Under the pieces are notes generated by a model. That model was not told the DNA's origin and did not search any database. It saw only the letters and a program-made list of their open reading frames with translations. A stretch of 64,000 nt of DNA from an uncultured Oscillospiraceae bacterium. Its GTDB lineage: Bacteria; Bacillota; Clostridia; Oscillospirales; Oscillospiraceae. The stretch covers positions 62,001 to 126,000 of the forward strand of contig CANQSJ010000001.1 of NCBI GenBank assembly GCA_947626495.1, given 5' to 3'. This document shows positions 46,198 through 55,593 of the stretch, one piece after another. Every line of letters starts with the position of its first letter. The first letter of the stretch is position 1. The translations under genes and the position numbers were made by a program.

Positions 46198-47301
46198 TCA
46201 GGGCGCGGCCTTCGCCCGGCGGTCCAGGTCATCCCGCACCGCCTGATACAGCGCCGCCGTCAGCGGCACGCCCAGCAGCATGCCCAGCACGCCGAACATG
46301 GCGCCGCCCACGGTCACCGCCGCCAGCACGAAGATGCCCGGCAGCCCGATGGAGGAGCCCACCACCCGGGGATAGATCAGGTTGCCCTCCAGCTGCTGCA
46401 GCACCACGATGTACACCAAAAACCACAGGGCCTTCTCCGCGGACACGGACAGGATCATGAACGCGCCCACGCCCGCGCCGATGTAGGCCCCCGCCACGGG
46501 GATCAGGGCCGTCACCCCCACCAGCGCGCCGATCATGGCGGCGTAGGGGAACCGCAGCAGGGACATGCCCGCCATACACAGCCCGCCCAGGATGACCGCC
46601 TCGGTGCACTGGCCCACCACGTAGCTGCGGAAACTGCGGTTGAGCAGCGCCAGGGCGTAGCGCACCCGGGCCCGCCATTTTTCCGGCAGATAGCCGTCCA
46701 TCAGCCGGTTGCACTGGCGGCCCAGGGTGTCCTTGCCCAGCAGGATATACACCGCGAAGATCAGCGCGAACAGGGCCGTCACCGCGCCGGAGAAGATGGA
46801 GCCGACGGCGCTGATCGCCCCGGTGAAGCCGCCGATCAGGATCTTTTCGATGTTCTTCACCAGCGCGCTCCAATCCATTTCGGCCAGCCGCTCCTCGATG
46901 TCCGCCGGGATGAGCCGCTCGATGGCCGGGTTGCTCAGCAGCTCGTCCACCGCCGCCGGCGCCTGCCGGATCAGGGCGTTGACGCAGGAGATGAACTCCG
47001 GCACCACCATCTGCACCACCAGCACCAGTACCAGCACCACCGTCAGCAGCGCCGCCAGCATGCACACCGGCCGGCGGGACGCCAGGGCCAGCTTCTTCCT
47101 GCTGTTGGGGAACCAGTGGCGCTCATAAAAGCCCATGAGGATGTTGATCAGATAGGCGATGACCGCCCCCAGCACCAGGGGCACACACGCCCCCAGCAGC
47201 AGGCCCAGCAGGCCCGACACAGTCTCCCAGTAGTAGATCGCCAGATACAGCAAAAACGCCGCGACGCCCAGCCGCCAGCAGGTCTTCCATTCCAATTTCA
47301 T
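46198..47301 (-). CDS. AI-2E family transporter (PF01594-like)
   Basis: LVLGAVIAYLINILMGFYERHWF; GLPGIFVLAAVTVGGAMFGVLGMLLGVPLTAALYQ; RBS AAGGAG eight nt before ATG. Confidence 0.9.
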   Translation of the reverse strand: MKLEWKTCWRLGVAAFLLYLAIYYWETVSGLLGLLLGACVPLVLGAVIAYLINILMGFYERHWFPNSRKKLALASRRPVCMLAALLTVVLVLVLVVQMVVPEFISCVNALIRQAPAAVDELLSNPAIERLIPADIEERLAEMDWSALVKNIEKILIGGFTGAISAVGSIFSGAVTALFALIFAVYILLGKDTLGRQCNRLMDGYLPEKWRARVRYALALLNRSFRSYVVGQCTEAVILGGLCMAGMSLLRFPYAAMIGALVGVTALIPVAGAYIGAGVGAFMILSVSAEKALWFLVYIVVLQQLEGNLIYPRVVGSSIGLPGIFVLAAVTVGGAMFGVLGMLLGVPLTAALYQAVRDDLDRRAKAAP

Positions 47302-47313
47302 TTCCCTCACTCC

Positions 47314-47988
47314 TTATAGCACCCTTCCGAACACCCGCAGCTGTCCCGGCTCCGGGATGGGGATGTCGGCGTAGGCCGGGTTCAGGCTGTGCAGGCACAC
47401 GCCCTCCGGCCGGTCGTGCAGGACCTTGATGTACCCGCTGCCCTGCCAGTAGAAGAGGCCGGTCTGGCCGTCCTCCACCGCGGGCGCCTGGCGCACGTAC
47501 ACGGTCTGGCCGTCGTGATAGCGGGGCTCCATGCTGTCCCCCGCCACCCGCACGGCAAAATCCGCGCCCTCCGGCGCGCCGGCCGCGTCGATCCACTGGT
47601 AATCCCCGTCGTCCAAAAACTGTCCGGGACCCGCGCTGGCCGCCAGGGTGTACAGCCGGATGGTCCGACCCCGCTCCGGCCGGGGCTCATACAGCCCGCT
47701 GCGCCGCAGCAGATCCGCGTATTCCGCCAGCTTCCGCCGGCCCGCGCCGTCCAGCCCCCTGGCCAGTCCCGCGCCCAAAAACTCCCCCGATATGTCGGAC
47801 ACCTCCAGCGCCCGGCACACCAGCAGAAATTGCCGGGCCGAGGGCTGGGTGGCGTTTTTCTCCCATTTGGAGAGCGCCTTGTCGCTCACCGGCTCCCCCA
47901 GCGCCGTCAGCCGCTGGGCCAGCTCCTTCTGACTCAGCCCCGCCTCGCGCCGCAGAGCCGCCAATTTTCCGCCCAGATCCTCCGTCAC
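47314..47988 (-). CDS. XRE HTH plus S24/LexA-like peptidase repressor (GTG start)
   Basis: LRREAGLSQKELAQRLTALGEPVSDKALSKWEKN HTH; VAGDSMEPRYHDGQTVYVRQ and SGYIKVLHD peptidase motifs. Confidence 0.87.
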   Translation of the reverse strand: MTEDLGGKLAALRREAGLSQKELAQRLTALGEPVSDKALSKWEKNATQPSARQFLLVCRALEVSDISGEFLGAGLARGLDGAGRRKLAEYADLLRRSGLYEPRPERGRTIRLYTLAASAGPGQFLDDGDYQWIDAAGAPEGADFAVRVAGDSMEPRYHDGQTVYVRQAPAVEDGQTGLFYWQGSGYIKVLHDRPEGVCLHSLNPAYADIPIPEPGQLRVFGRVL

Positions 47989-48013
47989 GGTCCCACGCCC
48001 CCCTTCGGGATAC

Positions 48014-48042
48014 AGTATACCGTATAGGGCGAACCTTTGCAA
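48014..48042 (-). promoter_or_regulatory. Predicted promoter of repressor (TTGCAA-17-TATACT)
   Basis: rc -35 48037-48042, -10 48014-48019. Confidence 0.7.
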
Positions 48043-48072
48043 TAGTTTTCTCTTATTAGGAGAATTTTTCTC

Positions 48073-48101
48073 TTTACTTCTCCATTTGAGCGATTTATAA
48101 T
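48073..48101 (+). promoter_or_regulatory. Predicted promoter of Y-family polymerase (TTTACT-17-TATAAT), overlapping TTCTC/GAGAA repeats
   Basis: -35 48073-48078, -10 48096-48101; TTCTCTTATTAGGAGAATTTTTCTC lies immediately upstream. Confidence 0.7.
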
Positions 48102-48107
48102 GGTCCC

Positions 48108-49328
48108 ATGGAACGGATCATACTACATTCGGATATCAACGCCTGTTATGTGAGCATTGAGCTTCTGGACCGGCCGGAGCTGCGGGGAAAGCCGGTGGCG
48201 GTGGGCGGGGACGTGGAGGCCCGCCACGGCATCATTCTCGCCAAGAGCGAAGAGGCCAAGCGTTGCGGCGTCAAGACGGGCATGGTGCTCTGGCAGGCCC
48301 GGCAGCTGTGCCCGGAGCTGACTGTGCTGCGGCCCCACTATGAGAAATATGAGCGCTACTCCCGGGCCGCCCGGGCCATCTACGCCGACTTCACCGACCG
48401 GCAGGAGCCCTTCGGTCTGGACGAGAGCTGGCTGGACATCACCGGCTGCCACGCCTGGAAGGACGGCCTTTTGGCGGCCCAGGAGATCCGCCGGCGGATG
48501 CGCTCCGAACTGGGCCTGACGGTGAGCGTGGGGGTGAGCTGGAACAAGCCCTTCGCCAAGCTGGGCTCCGACTACCGCAAGCCGGACGCGGTGACGGTGT
48601 TTGACCGGGAGAATTTCCGCCGGATCGTCTGGCCGCTGCCCGCCAGCGCGCTGCTGTTCGTGGGGCCCGCCACCACCCGGACGCTGGATACCATGGGCAT
48701 CCGCACCATCGGCCAGCTGGCCCGGTCGGACCCGGAGTGTCTGCGGCTGCGGCTGGGAAAGAGCGGCATCACCCTCTACCGCTACGCCAACGGCTGGGAC
48801 GACAGCCCCGTGCGCCGCTTCGACTGTCCGCCGCCCCAGAAGAGCGTGGGCTGCTCCACCACCCCGCCCCGGGACCTGCTCAACGAGGGCGACGTCCGGT
48901 CGGTGATGCTGGCCCTGGCGGAGGAGGTAGGCGGCCGGCTCCGGGCGGGCCGGTGGGCGGGCTCCCTGATCGAGGTGGCCGCCCGGGACGCGTCCAGTCT
49001 GCGCTGGAACGGCCACCAGGCGGTGCTGTCCCGGCCCACGGACGTCACCCGGGAGCTCTTCCAATGGGCCATGGCCCTATTTGACCAGCTCCACGACTGG
49101 CCGGGGGCTCTGCGGGGTCTGGGGCTGCGGGTGGGGTCCCTCTCCCCCGCCGACGGACCGGAGCAGACGGATCTGTTCACCGACTACCGCCGTCTGGACG
49201 GCCAGCGGCGCATCGACGCGGCGGTGGACGCCATCCGGGAAAAATACGGCCGGCAGGCCATCCGCTACCTGGGCGCCACAAAGACTGAGGACATGCCGAG
49301 GGAGAAGTGCTCCTTCGCGGAGCGGTGA
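48108..49328 (+). CDS. dinB: DNA polymerase IV-like, Y-family (DinB/ImpB/UmuC)
   Basis: ILHSDINACYVSIELLDRPELRGKPVAVGG; EPFGLDESWLDIT; VSWNKPFAKLGSDYRKPDAV. Confidence 0.92.
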   Translation: MERIILHSDINACYVSIELLDRPELRGKPVAVGGDVEARHGIILAKSEEAKRCGVKTGMVLWQARQLCPELTVLRPHYEKYERYSRAARAIYADFTDRQEPFGLDESWLDITGCHAWKDGLLAAQEIRRRMRSELGLTVSVGVSWNKPFAKLGSDYRKPDAVTVFDRENFRRIVWPLPASALLFVGPATTRTLDTMGIRTIGQLARSDPECLRLRLGKSGITLYRYANGWDDSPVRRFDCPPPQKSVGCSTTPPRDLLNEGDVRSVMLALAEEVGGRLRAGRWAGSLIEVAARDASSLRWNGHQAVLSRPTDVTRELFQWAMALFDQLHDWPGALRGLGLRVGSLSPADGPEQTDLFTDYRRLDGQRRIDAAVDAIREKYGRQAIRYLGATKTEDMPREKCSFAER

Positions 49329-49371
49329 GAGAACCGCGGGCAGGGCCAGCCGCCCGGCGGGCATAAATCGC

Positions 49372-49400
49372 TTGCAATATTATTCGCTGCATGCTATAGT
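49372..49400 (+). promoter_or_regulatory. Predicted promoter (TTGCAA-17-TATAGT)
   Basis: -35 49372-49377, -10 49395-49400. Confidence 0.65.
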
Positions 49401-49501
49401 ATTTTTAACAGCGAAAAACCGGTTTTCCAGAAAATGTATGTCCGTCCGCCCCCAGGGGCGGCCAGCCGGACCGAATCTGCCGAAAAAGGGAGTGTATTTG
49501 C

Positions 49502-50356
49502 ATGAAGAAGTTTTCCGTGTCTCTGCTGTGTTCTCTGCTCTGCTTTCTGCTGTGCATGCCCTGCTTCGCCTGGGCGCAGGGTCTGGGCGGTCTGAGCGAC
49601 GGCCTGCCGGATGTCACCGCCTCCGACGAGGAGGGCGATCCGGGCGTGCTGCCCGATCCGGCGGATCTGCTGGACAGCGAGGGTACGCTGTTTGCCGATG
49701 ACTATAACTTCGCCACGGATTTTATATGCTCCGTCTACACCTACGATCTGGCGGACGATGACTTCCTCGCCGACTACCTGGACCTGGCGGAGGCCAACGG
49801 CTTCACCGCGTCTGAGACGACGGTGGAGGGTTACGATGCCTATCGCCTGGAATACGAGGATCTGGCGGCGCTGCTGCTGCCCGATTACGACGGGGTGATG
49901 ATGCTGCTGGTGCAAAACGGCATTGTCTTTGGCGAGCCCCTGCCCGAGTACTACGTACGCATGGTCTACAACGGCCGCGAGGTGCTGACGGACGAGTTGG
50001 ACTTCATGCGCTCCTACGACGCCTATCAGTACAAATTTGAGTACTTCGACACCGAGCAGAGCCCCTCCCACTTCCAGATGCGCTTTCCCAAGTCCATGCG
50101 CGACGGGGACGACATCACCTGGACGCCGGATGATCCGCCGGAATACCTCTACGTGAGCGCCGGCAGCATTCTGATGAACTACCAATCCTTCACCAGCCGG
50201 GGCGAGTGGGGCGGCAGCGACGATTTCTTCCAGCTGAAGATCGTCACAAAGGAGGACACCCCCGAGGGCCTGATCATCGAGGGCCGTTTCAGCGCCGTCC
50301 TGGATTACGCCTCCATCACCATTGAAAACGGCGCGTTCCGCATCCTGATAAAATAA
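49502..50356 (+). CDS. Secreted hypothetical protein
   Basis: Signal peptide MKKFSVSLLCSLLCFLLCMPCFAWAQG; acidic mature protein, no recognised family. Confidence 0.8.
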   Translation: MKKFSVSLLCSLLCFLLCMPCFAWAQGLGGLSDGLPDVTASDEEGDPGVLPDPADLLDSEGTLFADDYNFATDFICSVYTYDLADDDFLADYLDLAEANGFTASETTVEGYDAYRLEYEDLAALLLPDYDGVMMLLVQNGIVFGEPLPEYYVRMVYNGREVLTDELDFMRSYDAYQYKFEYFDTEQSPSHFQMRFPKSMRDGDDITWTPDDPPEYLYVSAGSILMNYQSFTSRGEWGGSDDFFQLKIVTKEDTPEGLIIEGRFSAVLDYASITIENGAFRILIK

Positions 50357-50377
50357 GCGCGCAGGTCCGCAGACGAC

Positions 50378-50414
50378 AAAAAACGCCCCCAGCCGGTGGC
50401 TGGGGGCGTTTTTG
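50378..50414. terminator. Bidirectional terminator
   Basis: AAAAAACGCCCCCAGCCGGTGGCTGGGGGCGTTTTT. Confidence 0.85.
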
Positions 50415-50419
50415 CATCA

Positions 50420-50605
50420 TTAATAGTACCGCTTATGTTTGTTCTTGCGGGCCGCCTCGGACTTCTTGCGGCGCTTGACGCTGGGGCTCTGATAGTACTC
50501 CTTGCGGCGGAGGTCATTCATGACGCCAGCCTTGGCGCAGCTGCGCTTGAACCGCTTGAGCGCGTTATCGAGAGATTCGTTCTCTTTGACGTAAATTTCC
50601 GACAT
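50420..50605 (-). CDS. rpsU: 30S ribosomal protein S21
   Basis: [55 protein letters not shown]. Confidence 0.96.
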   Translation of the reverse strand: MSEIYVKENESLDNALKRFKRSCAKAGVMNDLRRKEYYQSPSVKRRKKSEAARKNKHKRYY

Positions 50606-50699
50606 TCTGTTTTCCCTCCCTCCGAATACGCCTCGTATGTGCTTTCTCCTGCGGACCTTGGATATTATAAAGGTTTTCCGCGTTCTTGTCAAGGAATTC

Positions 50700-53111
50700 T
50701 TACTTTTTCGGCCGCAAAATCAAATTCACCAGGCGGTTCTTCACCACGATGGTCTTGACGATCTCCATGCCCTCCATGGCCCGGGCCACCTTGGCGTCGG
50801 CCTTGGCGGCCTCCAGGACGGTCTCGTCGGAGGCGTCGGCGGGGACGGAGACGGTGCTCTTGAGCTTGCCGTTGATCTGCACAGCCATCTCCCTGGTGTG
50901 CTCCACCATCTTGGCCTCGTCGTATTCCGGCCAGCTCTGGGCCATGGCCCGGCCGGAAAAGCCCAGCATCTCCCACATCTCCTCCACCACGTGGGGGGCG
51001 AAGGGGCTGAGCAGCTCCAGCAGAACACGCATGTCGCCCTTGCTGGGCTTGGATTTATAGAACTCGTTCACCAGCGTCATCATGGCGGCGATGGCGGTGT
51101 TGAACTTCATCTCCTCGATGTCGTCGGACACCTTCTTGATGGTCCGGTGCAGCAGCGCCTCATTGGCCTCGCTCACCTCGTCCCCCGTCGGGCCGGCCTC
51201 GGCCAGGGCCCAGACACGGTCCAGGAACTTCTTGCAGCCCTTCACAGCCTCGTCGGACCAGGCGGCGGCCTTCTCAAAGTCGCCGATGAACATGGTGTAC
51301 AGCCGCAGAGTATCCGCGCCGTACTTGGCCACCACGTCGTTGGGGTTGACCACGTTGCCCCGGCTCTTGGACATCTTCACGCCGCCCTCGCCCAGGATCA
51401 TGCCGTGGCTGGTTCGCTTGGCGTAGGGCTCCTTGGTGGGCACCATGCCGATGTCGTAGAGGAACTTGTGCCAGAACCGGCTGTACAGAAGGTGCAGCGT
51501 GGTGTGCTCCATGCCGCCGTTGTACCAGTCCACCGGGGACCAGTATTCCAGGGCCTCCTTGGAGGCCAGGGCGGTGTCACAATGGGGGTCCATATACCGC
51601 AGGAAGTACCAGCTGGAGCCGGCCCACTGGGGCATGGTGTCGGTCTCCCGCTCGGCGGGACCGCCGCACTTGGGGCACTTGCATTCCACCCAGTCCCGCA
51701 TCTTGGACAGGGGGCTTTCGCCGGTGTCGGTGGGCTCGTAGCTCTCCACCTCCGGCAGCAGGATGGGCAGCTGCTCCTCCGGCACGGGCACCCACCCGCA
51801 CTTAGGGCAGTTCACCATGGGGATGGGCTCGCCCCAGTACCGCTGGCGGGAGAACACCCAGTCCCGGAGCTTGTAGTTCACCTTGCGCTCGCCCACGCCC
51901 TTCTCCTCCAGCCAGGCGATCATCTCCTCCTTGGCCTGTTCCACGGGCAGGCCGGTGATGAAGCCGGAGTTGACCAGGATGCCGGTCTCGCAGTCGGTGT
52001 AGGCGGCCTTTTCCACGTCGCCGCCGGCCACCACCTCGATGATGGGCAGGTCAAAGGCCTTGGCGAAATCCCAGTCGCGGCTGTCGTGGCCGGGCACGGC
52101 CATGATGGCGCCGGTGCCGTAGGTGGCCAGCACGTAGTCGGAGATGAAGATGGGGATCTGCTCCCCGTTCACCGGGTTGATGGCCGCCACGCCCTCCAGG
52201 CGCACGCCGGTCTTCTCCTTGGAGAGCTCCGTGCGCTCCAGCTCGGACTTGTGGGCGGCGGCGTCCTGATAGGAGCGCACCGCGTCGGCGTTCTTCAGCA
52301 GCGGCATCCACTTTTCCAGCAGGGTGTGCTCCGGGCTCATGACCATGTAGGTCACGCCGAAGAGGGTGTCGCACCGGGTGGTGAAGATGCGCATCTTGTC
52401 CCCGGCGGTGGTGTCGAAGTCCACCTCCGCGCCCTCGCTGCGGCCGATCCAGTTGCGCTGCTGGATCTTCACCCGCTCGATGTAGTCCACATCGTCCAGA
52501 TCGTCGATGAGCCGCTGGGCGTAGGCGGTGATGCGCAGCATCCACTGGCTCTTTTCCTTCTGGATGACCGGCGAGCCGCACCGCTCGCACACGCCCTCCA
52601 CCACCTCCTCGTTGGCCAGCACACACTTGCAGGAGGTGCACCAGTTCACGGGCATGGTGGCCTTGTAGGCCAGCCCCTTCTTCCACAGCTGCAGGAAGAT
52701 CCACTGGGTCCACTTATAGTATGTAGGATCCGTGGTGTCCACCATCCGGTCCCAGTCGAAGCCGAAGCCCAGCATTTTCAGCTGCGCGGTGAAGTTGGCC
52801 ACGTTCCGGCGGGTGACGTCGTGGGGGTGCATGTGGTTTTTGATGGCATAGTTCTCCGTGGGCAGGCCGAAGGCGTCGTAGCCGATGGGGAACAGCACGT
52901 TATACCCCTGCATGCGGCGCTTGCGGGCCACGATGTCCATGGCGGTATAGGGCCGGGGATGGCCCACATGCAGGCCCTGGCCGGAGGGGTAGGGAAACTC
53001 GATGAGCCCGTACCACTTGGGCTGGGGATCGCCGGTCACGGCGGCGTAGGGCTTCTCCTGCTCCCAGATGCCCTGCCATTTTTTCTCGATGCGGTCAAAA
53101 TCGTATGCCAT
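50700..53111 (-). CDS. leuS: Leucyl-tRNA synthetase
   Basis: [65 protein letters not shown]. Confidence 0.97.
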   Translation of the reverse strand: MAYDFDRIEKKWQGIWEQEKPYAAVTGDPQPKWYGLIEFPYPSGQGLHVGHPRPYTAMDIVARKRRMQGYNVLFPIGYDAFGLPTENYAIKNHMHPHDVTRRNVANFTAQLKMLGFGFDWDRMVDTTDPTYYKWTQWIFLQLWKKGLAYKATMPVNWCTSCKCVLANEEVVEGVCERCGSPVIQKEKSQWMLRITAYAQRLIDDLDDVDYIERVKIQQRNWIGRSEGAEVDFDTTAGDKMRIFTTRCDTLFGVTYMVMSPEHTLLEKWMPLLKNADAVRSYQDAAAHKSELERTELSKEKTGVRLEGVAAINPVNGEQIPIFISDYVLATYGTGAIMAVPGHDSRDWDFAKAFDLPIIEVVAGGDVEKAAYTDCETGILVNSGFITGLPVEQAKEEMIAWLEEKGVGERKVNYKLRDWVFSRQRYWGEPIPMVNCPKCGWVPVPEEQLPILLPEVESYEPTDTGESPLSKMRDWVECKCPKCGGPAERETDTMPQWAGSSWYFLRYMDPHCDTALASKEALEYWSPVDWYNGGMEHTTLHLLYSRFWHKFLYDIGMVPTKEPYAKRTSHGMILGEGGVKMSKSRGNVVNPNDVVAKYGADTLRLYTMFIGDFEKAAAWSDEAVKGCKKFLDRVWALAEAGPTGDEVSEANEALLHRTIKKVSDDIEEMKFNTAIAAMMTLVNEFYKSKPSKGDMRVLLELLSPFAPHVVEEMWEMLGFSGRAMAQSWPEYDEAKMVEHTREMAVQINGKLKSTVSVPADASDETVLEAAKADAKVARAMEGMEIVKTIVVKNRLVNLILRPKK

Positions 53112-53115
53112 GTCT

Positions 53116-53472
53116 TTATGCCTCTACAATTTCCTTGATATCCACGTCCAGAGCGTCGTTCCAAAGCCGCTCCAGGCTATAAAATTCCCGTGCCTCCCGC
53201 TGGAAGATGTGCACCACCAGGCAGCCGAAGTCCAGCAGCAGCCAGGTGCTGTTGCGGGACCCCTCCCGGCGCAGGGGCGGCATGCCCGCCTCGGAAAGGC
53301 GCTTGTCCACCTCGTCGTACAGGGTGCGCACATGGGGCGTGGAGTTGGCCGTGCAGATGCAGAAATAATCCGCCAGCACGGTCAGGTCGGTGGTCTTGAG
53401 CAGACGGATGTCGGTCGCCTGCTTGTCCGACAGGGCTTTCACCGCCAGCTTTGCCGCTTCAAAAGGTTCCAT
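53116..53472 (-). CDS. rsfS: Ribosome silencing factor
   Basis: [39 protein letters not shown]...[14 protein letters not shown]. Confidence 0.93.
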   Translation of the reverse strand: MEPFEAAKLAVKALSDKQATDIRLLKTTDLTVLADYFCICTANSTPHVRTLYDEVDKRLSEAGMPPLRREGSRNSTWLLLDFGCLVVHIFQREAREFYSLERLWNDALDVDIKEIVEA

Positions 53473-53497
53473 ATCTATCTCTCCTGCTATTATGGTT

Positions 53498-54703
53498 TCA
53501 GGGCCCGTCCCACGGGATGGGGGCGGCGCCGCGATCTTCCAGTTTCTTCAAATAAAATTCTCTCGTCCGGGCGGTATCCGGGTGCAGAGGCAGCCCCCGG
53601 GATCGCACGTACTCCACCGTCCGCCGGGCGCACAGCTCCACCGCCGCGTCCAGATCGGAGAAGGCCGCCTTCCGGATGGCCTCCAGGGCCGGGTATGGCT
53701 TGCGGTGCTCCTCGATGGCGTCCGCCAGAAATACGATCTGCTCCAGCAGCGTCATGTCCGGCCGGCCGGTGGTGTGCCAGCGGATGGCGTCCGCGATGGG
53801 CCCCGGGGCGCCAAACTCCGCCGCCGCAAAGGCGGCTCCCGTCTTGGCGTGCAGCAGTTCCTCGTTTTCCAGCTCCCACTTATCGGGTATGATATCATAT
53901 TTTTCGCATATACGCAACTGCCCGTCCCGGTCGGCTTTTTTCGTGCAGTCGTGCAATATGGCGGCCTCCGCCGCGTCCTCCGGGTCCGCTCCCCAGCGCT
54001 CCGCCAGCGCCCGGGCCATGGCCTCCGTGCCCCGCACATGCTCCACCCGGGTGGGCTTGAGACAGACGTACGCCCTCTCCCGCAGCCAGGCAAGCTCCGG
54101 CTTCGCCCCGTAGAGCCGGTGGCGGATGATATATCCATACACGTCCTCGGTGAGGTATTCCCGCCCCTGCCGCCGGGGGAGCAGCGAGCGCACTTCCGTG
54201 GAGGACACCGTCACCGGCTGGCCGGCCAGCACGGTCACCGACGCGCCGTATCTCTCCCGCAGACGGGCCGCCTGGGTCTCGATCTCTCCCTCCCGGCCCG
54301 TCTCCCGGGCGAACACCGCCAGCCGGGCCAGGGCCATGATGACCTCCGGCGCATACCAGCCCTCGACGGTCAGCAGCATATCCGTGCCCATGAGGAAGAC
54401 GAGCTCCGCGCCGGGATACATCTCATGCAGCTGGCGCAGGGTGTCGGCGGTATAGCTGGGTCCCTCCCGGCAAAGTTCAATCTCCGAGGCCTCGCAGCCG
54501 GGGATCTCCCCCGCCGCCAGTTTCGTCATGGCAAACCGGTGCAGCGGCACGGGGGTGCCCTCCGGCAGGGGTTTGTGGGGCGGGAAGTTCGCCGGGATGA
54601 GCAGGGTCCTGTCCGGCGCCAGGGCCGCTGCGGCGGTCTGCACCGAGCGGATGTGGCCCAGGTGAGGCGGATTGAAGCTGCCGCCGTAAATGAGAATGCG
54701 CAT
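53498..54703 (-). CDS. nadD: Nicotinate-nucleotide adenylyltransferase fused to YqeK-type HD hydrolase
   Basis: N-terminus MRILIYGGSFNPPHLGHIRSV; C-terminus HVRGTEAMARALAERWGADPEDAAEAAILHDCTKK...HTGRPD...FLADAIEEHRK. Confidence 0.93.
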   Translation of the reverse strand: MRILIYGGSFNPPHLGHIRSVQTAAAALAPDRTLLIPANFPPHKPLPEGTPVPLHRFAMTKLAAGEIPGCEASEIELCREGPSYTADTLRQLHEMYPGAELVFLMGTDMLLTVEGWYAPEVIMALARLAVFARETGREGEIETQAARLRERYGASVTVLAGQPVTVSSTEVRSLLPRRQGREYLTEDVYGYIIRHRLYGAKPELAWLRERAYVCLKPTRVEHVRGTEAMARALAERWGADPEDAAEAAILHDCTKKADRDGQLRICEKYDIIPDKWELENEELLHAKTGAAFAAAEFGAPGPIADAIRWHTTGRPDMTLLEQIVFLADAIEEHRKPYPALEAIRKAAFSDLDAAVELCARRTVEYVRSRGLPLHPDTARTREFYLKKLEDRGAAPIPWDGP

Positions 54704-54706
54704 CCC

Positions 54707-55003
54707 TCAGCCCTTGGGCAAGACTATTTTCGCCCCGTCCGGCCGCTTTTTATACAGCACAAACACCTTGCCGATGACCTGTACGCCCTCGGCGGAGCAG
54801 GCCTGGCACAGAAGCTGCTGGGCCTCGGCGGCGGTGTACATGCAGTTTTCCAGCACCTTCCCCTTCACCAGCTCCCGGGCGGCCAGGGCCTCGTTGGCCT
54901 GGGCGATCACCGGCTCGGTGACGCCCGCCTTGCCCACGTGGAGGATGGCCTCCTCCTTCTGGGCCAGAGAGCGCAGATAGGCCCGCTGTTTCCCTGTCAG
55001 CAT
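54707..55003 (-). CDS. yhbY: YhbY-family RNA-binding (CRM) protein
   Basis: MLTGKQRAYLRSLAQKEEAILHVGKAGVTEPVIAQANEALAARELVKGKVL. Confidence 0.93.
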   Translation of the reverse strand: MLTGKQRAYLRSLAQKEEAILHVGKAGVTEPVIAQANEALAARELVKGKVLENCMYTAAEAQQLLCQACSAEGVQVIGKVFVLYKKRPDGAKIVLPKG

Positions 55004-55593
55004 CTTTTCTCCAACTCCTTCGCAAACGCCGCCAGCGCTCTGGCGCGGTGGGAAATTTTGTTCTTGACCTCCTCGCCCAAACTGGCGAAGGAGCCCTCGT
55101 ACCCCTCCGGGCAAAACACCGGGTCATAGCCGAACCCGCCGCTGCCGACGGGAGACTCCAGAATGCGGCCGGGGCACTCCCCCCGGGCCCGAAGCACGCT
55201 CCCATCCGGGAACACGCAGCAGATGCAGCTGACGAACTTCGCCTCCCGGTCCGTCACGCCGGAGAGCTTTTCCAAAAGGTAGAGATACTTCTGCTCGTCC
55301 GTCCAGGCCTTGCCGCCGCCAAACCGGGCGGAGTGCACGCCCGGGGCCCCATCCAGGGCCTTCACGCACAGCCCCGAGTCGTCCGCCACCGCGGGCAGGC
55401 CCGAGGCGGCGCAGACGGCGGAGGCCTTCAAAAAGGCGTTCTCCTCGAAGGTCTCGCCGGTCTCGGCCACATCCAGGTCGAACCCGGCCTCTCGCTGGGA
55501 GACGATCTCGATGCCCATGGGCTCCAGGATCTCCCGGAACTCCCGGAGCTTGCCCTTGTTGCCGGAGGCAAGGATGAATCGTGCATGTTTCAC
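54997..55593 (-). CDS. rdgB: XTP/dITP diphosphatase (Ham1/RdgB)
   Basis: FILASGNKGKLREFREIL; ADDSGLCVKALDGAPGVHSARFGG; GFGYDPVFCPEGYEGSFA. Confidence 0.95.
   Translation of the reverse strand: MKHARFILASGNKGKLREFREILEPMGIEIVSQREAGFDLDVAETGETFEENAFLKASAVCAASGLPAVADDSGLCVKALDGAPGVHSARFGGGKAWTDEQKYLYLLEKLSGVTDREAKFVSCICCVFPDGSVLRARGECPGRILESPVGSGGFGYDPVFCPEGYEGSFASLGEEVKNKISHRARALAAFAKELEKRC

Noticed and set aside
50637-53138. 833-aa plus-strand ORF
   Set aside because: Exact antisense of leuS, no motifs.
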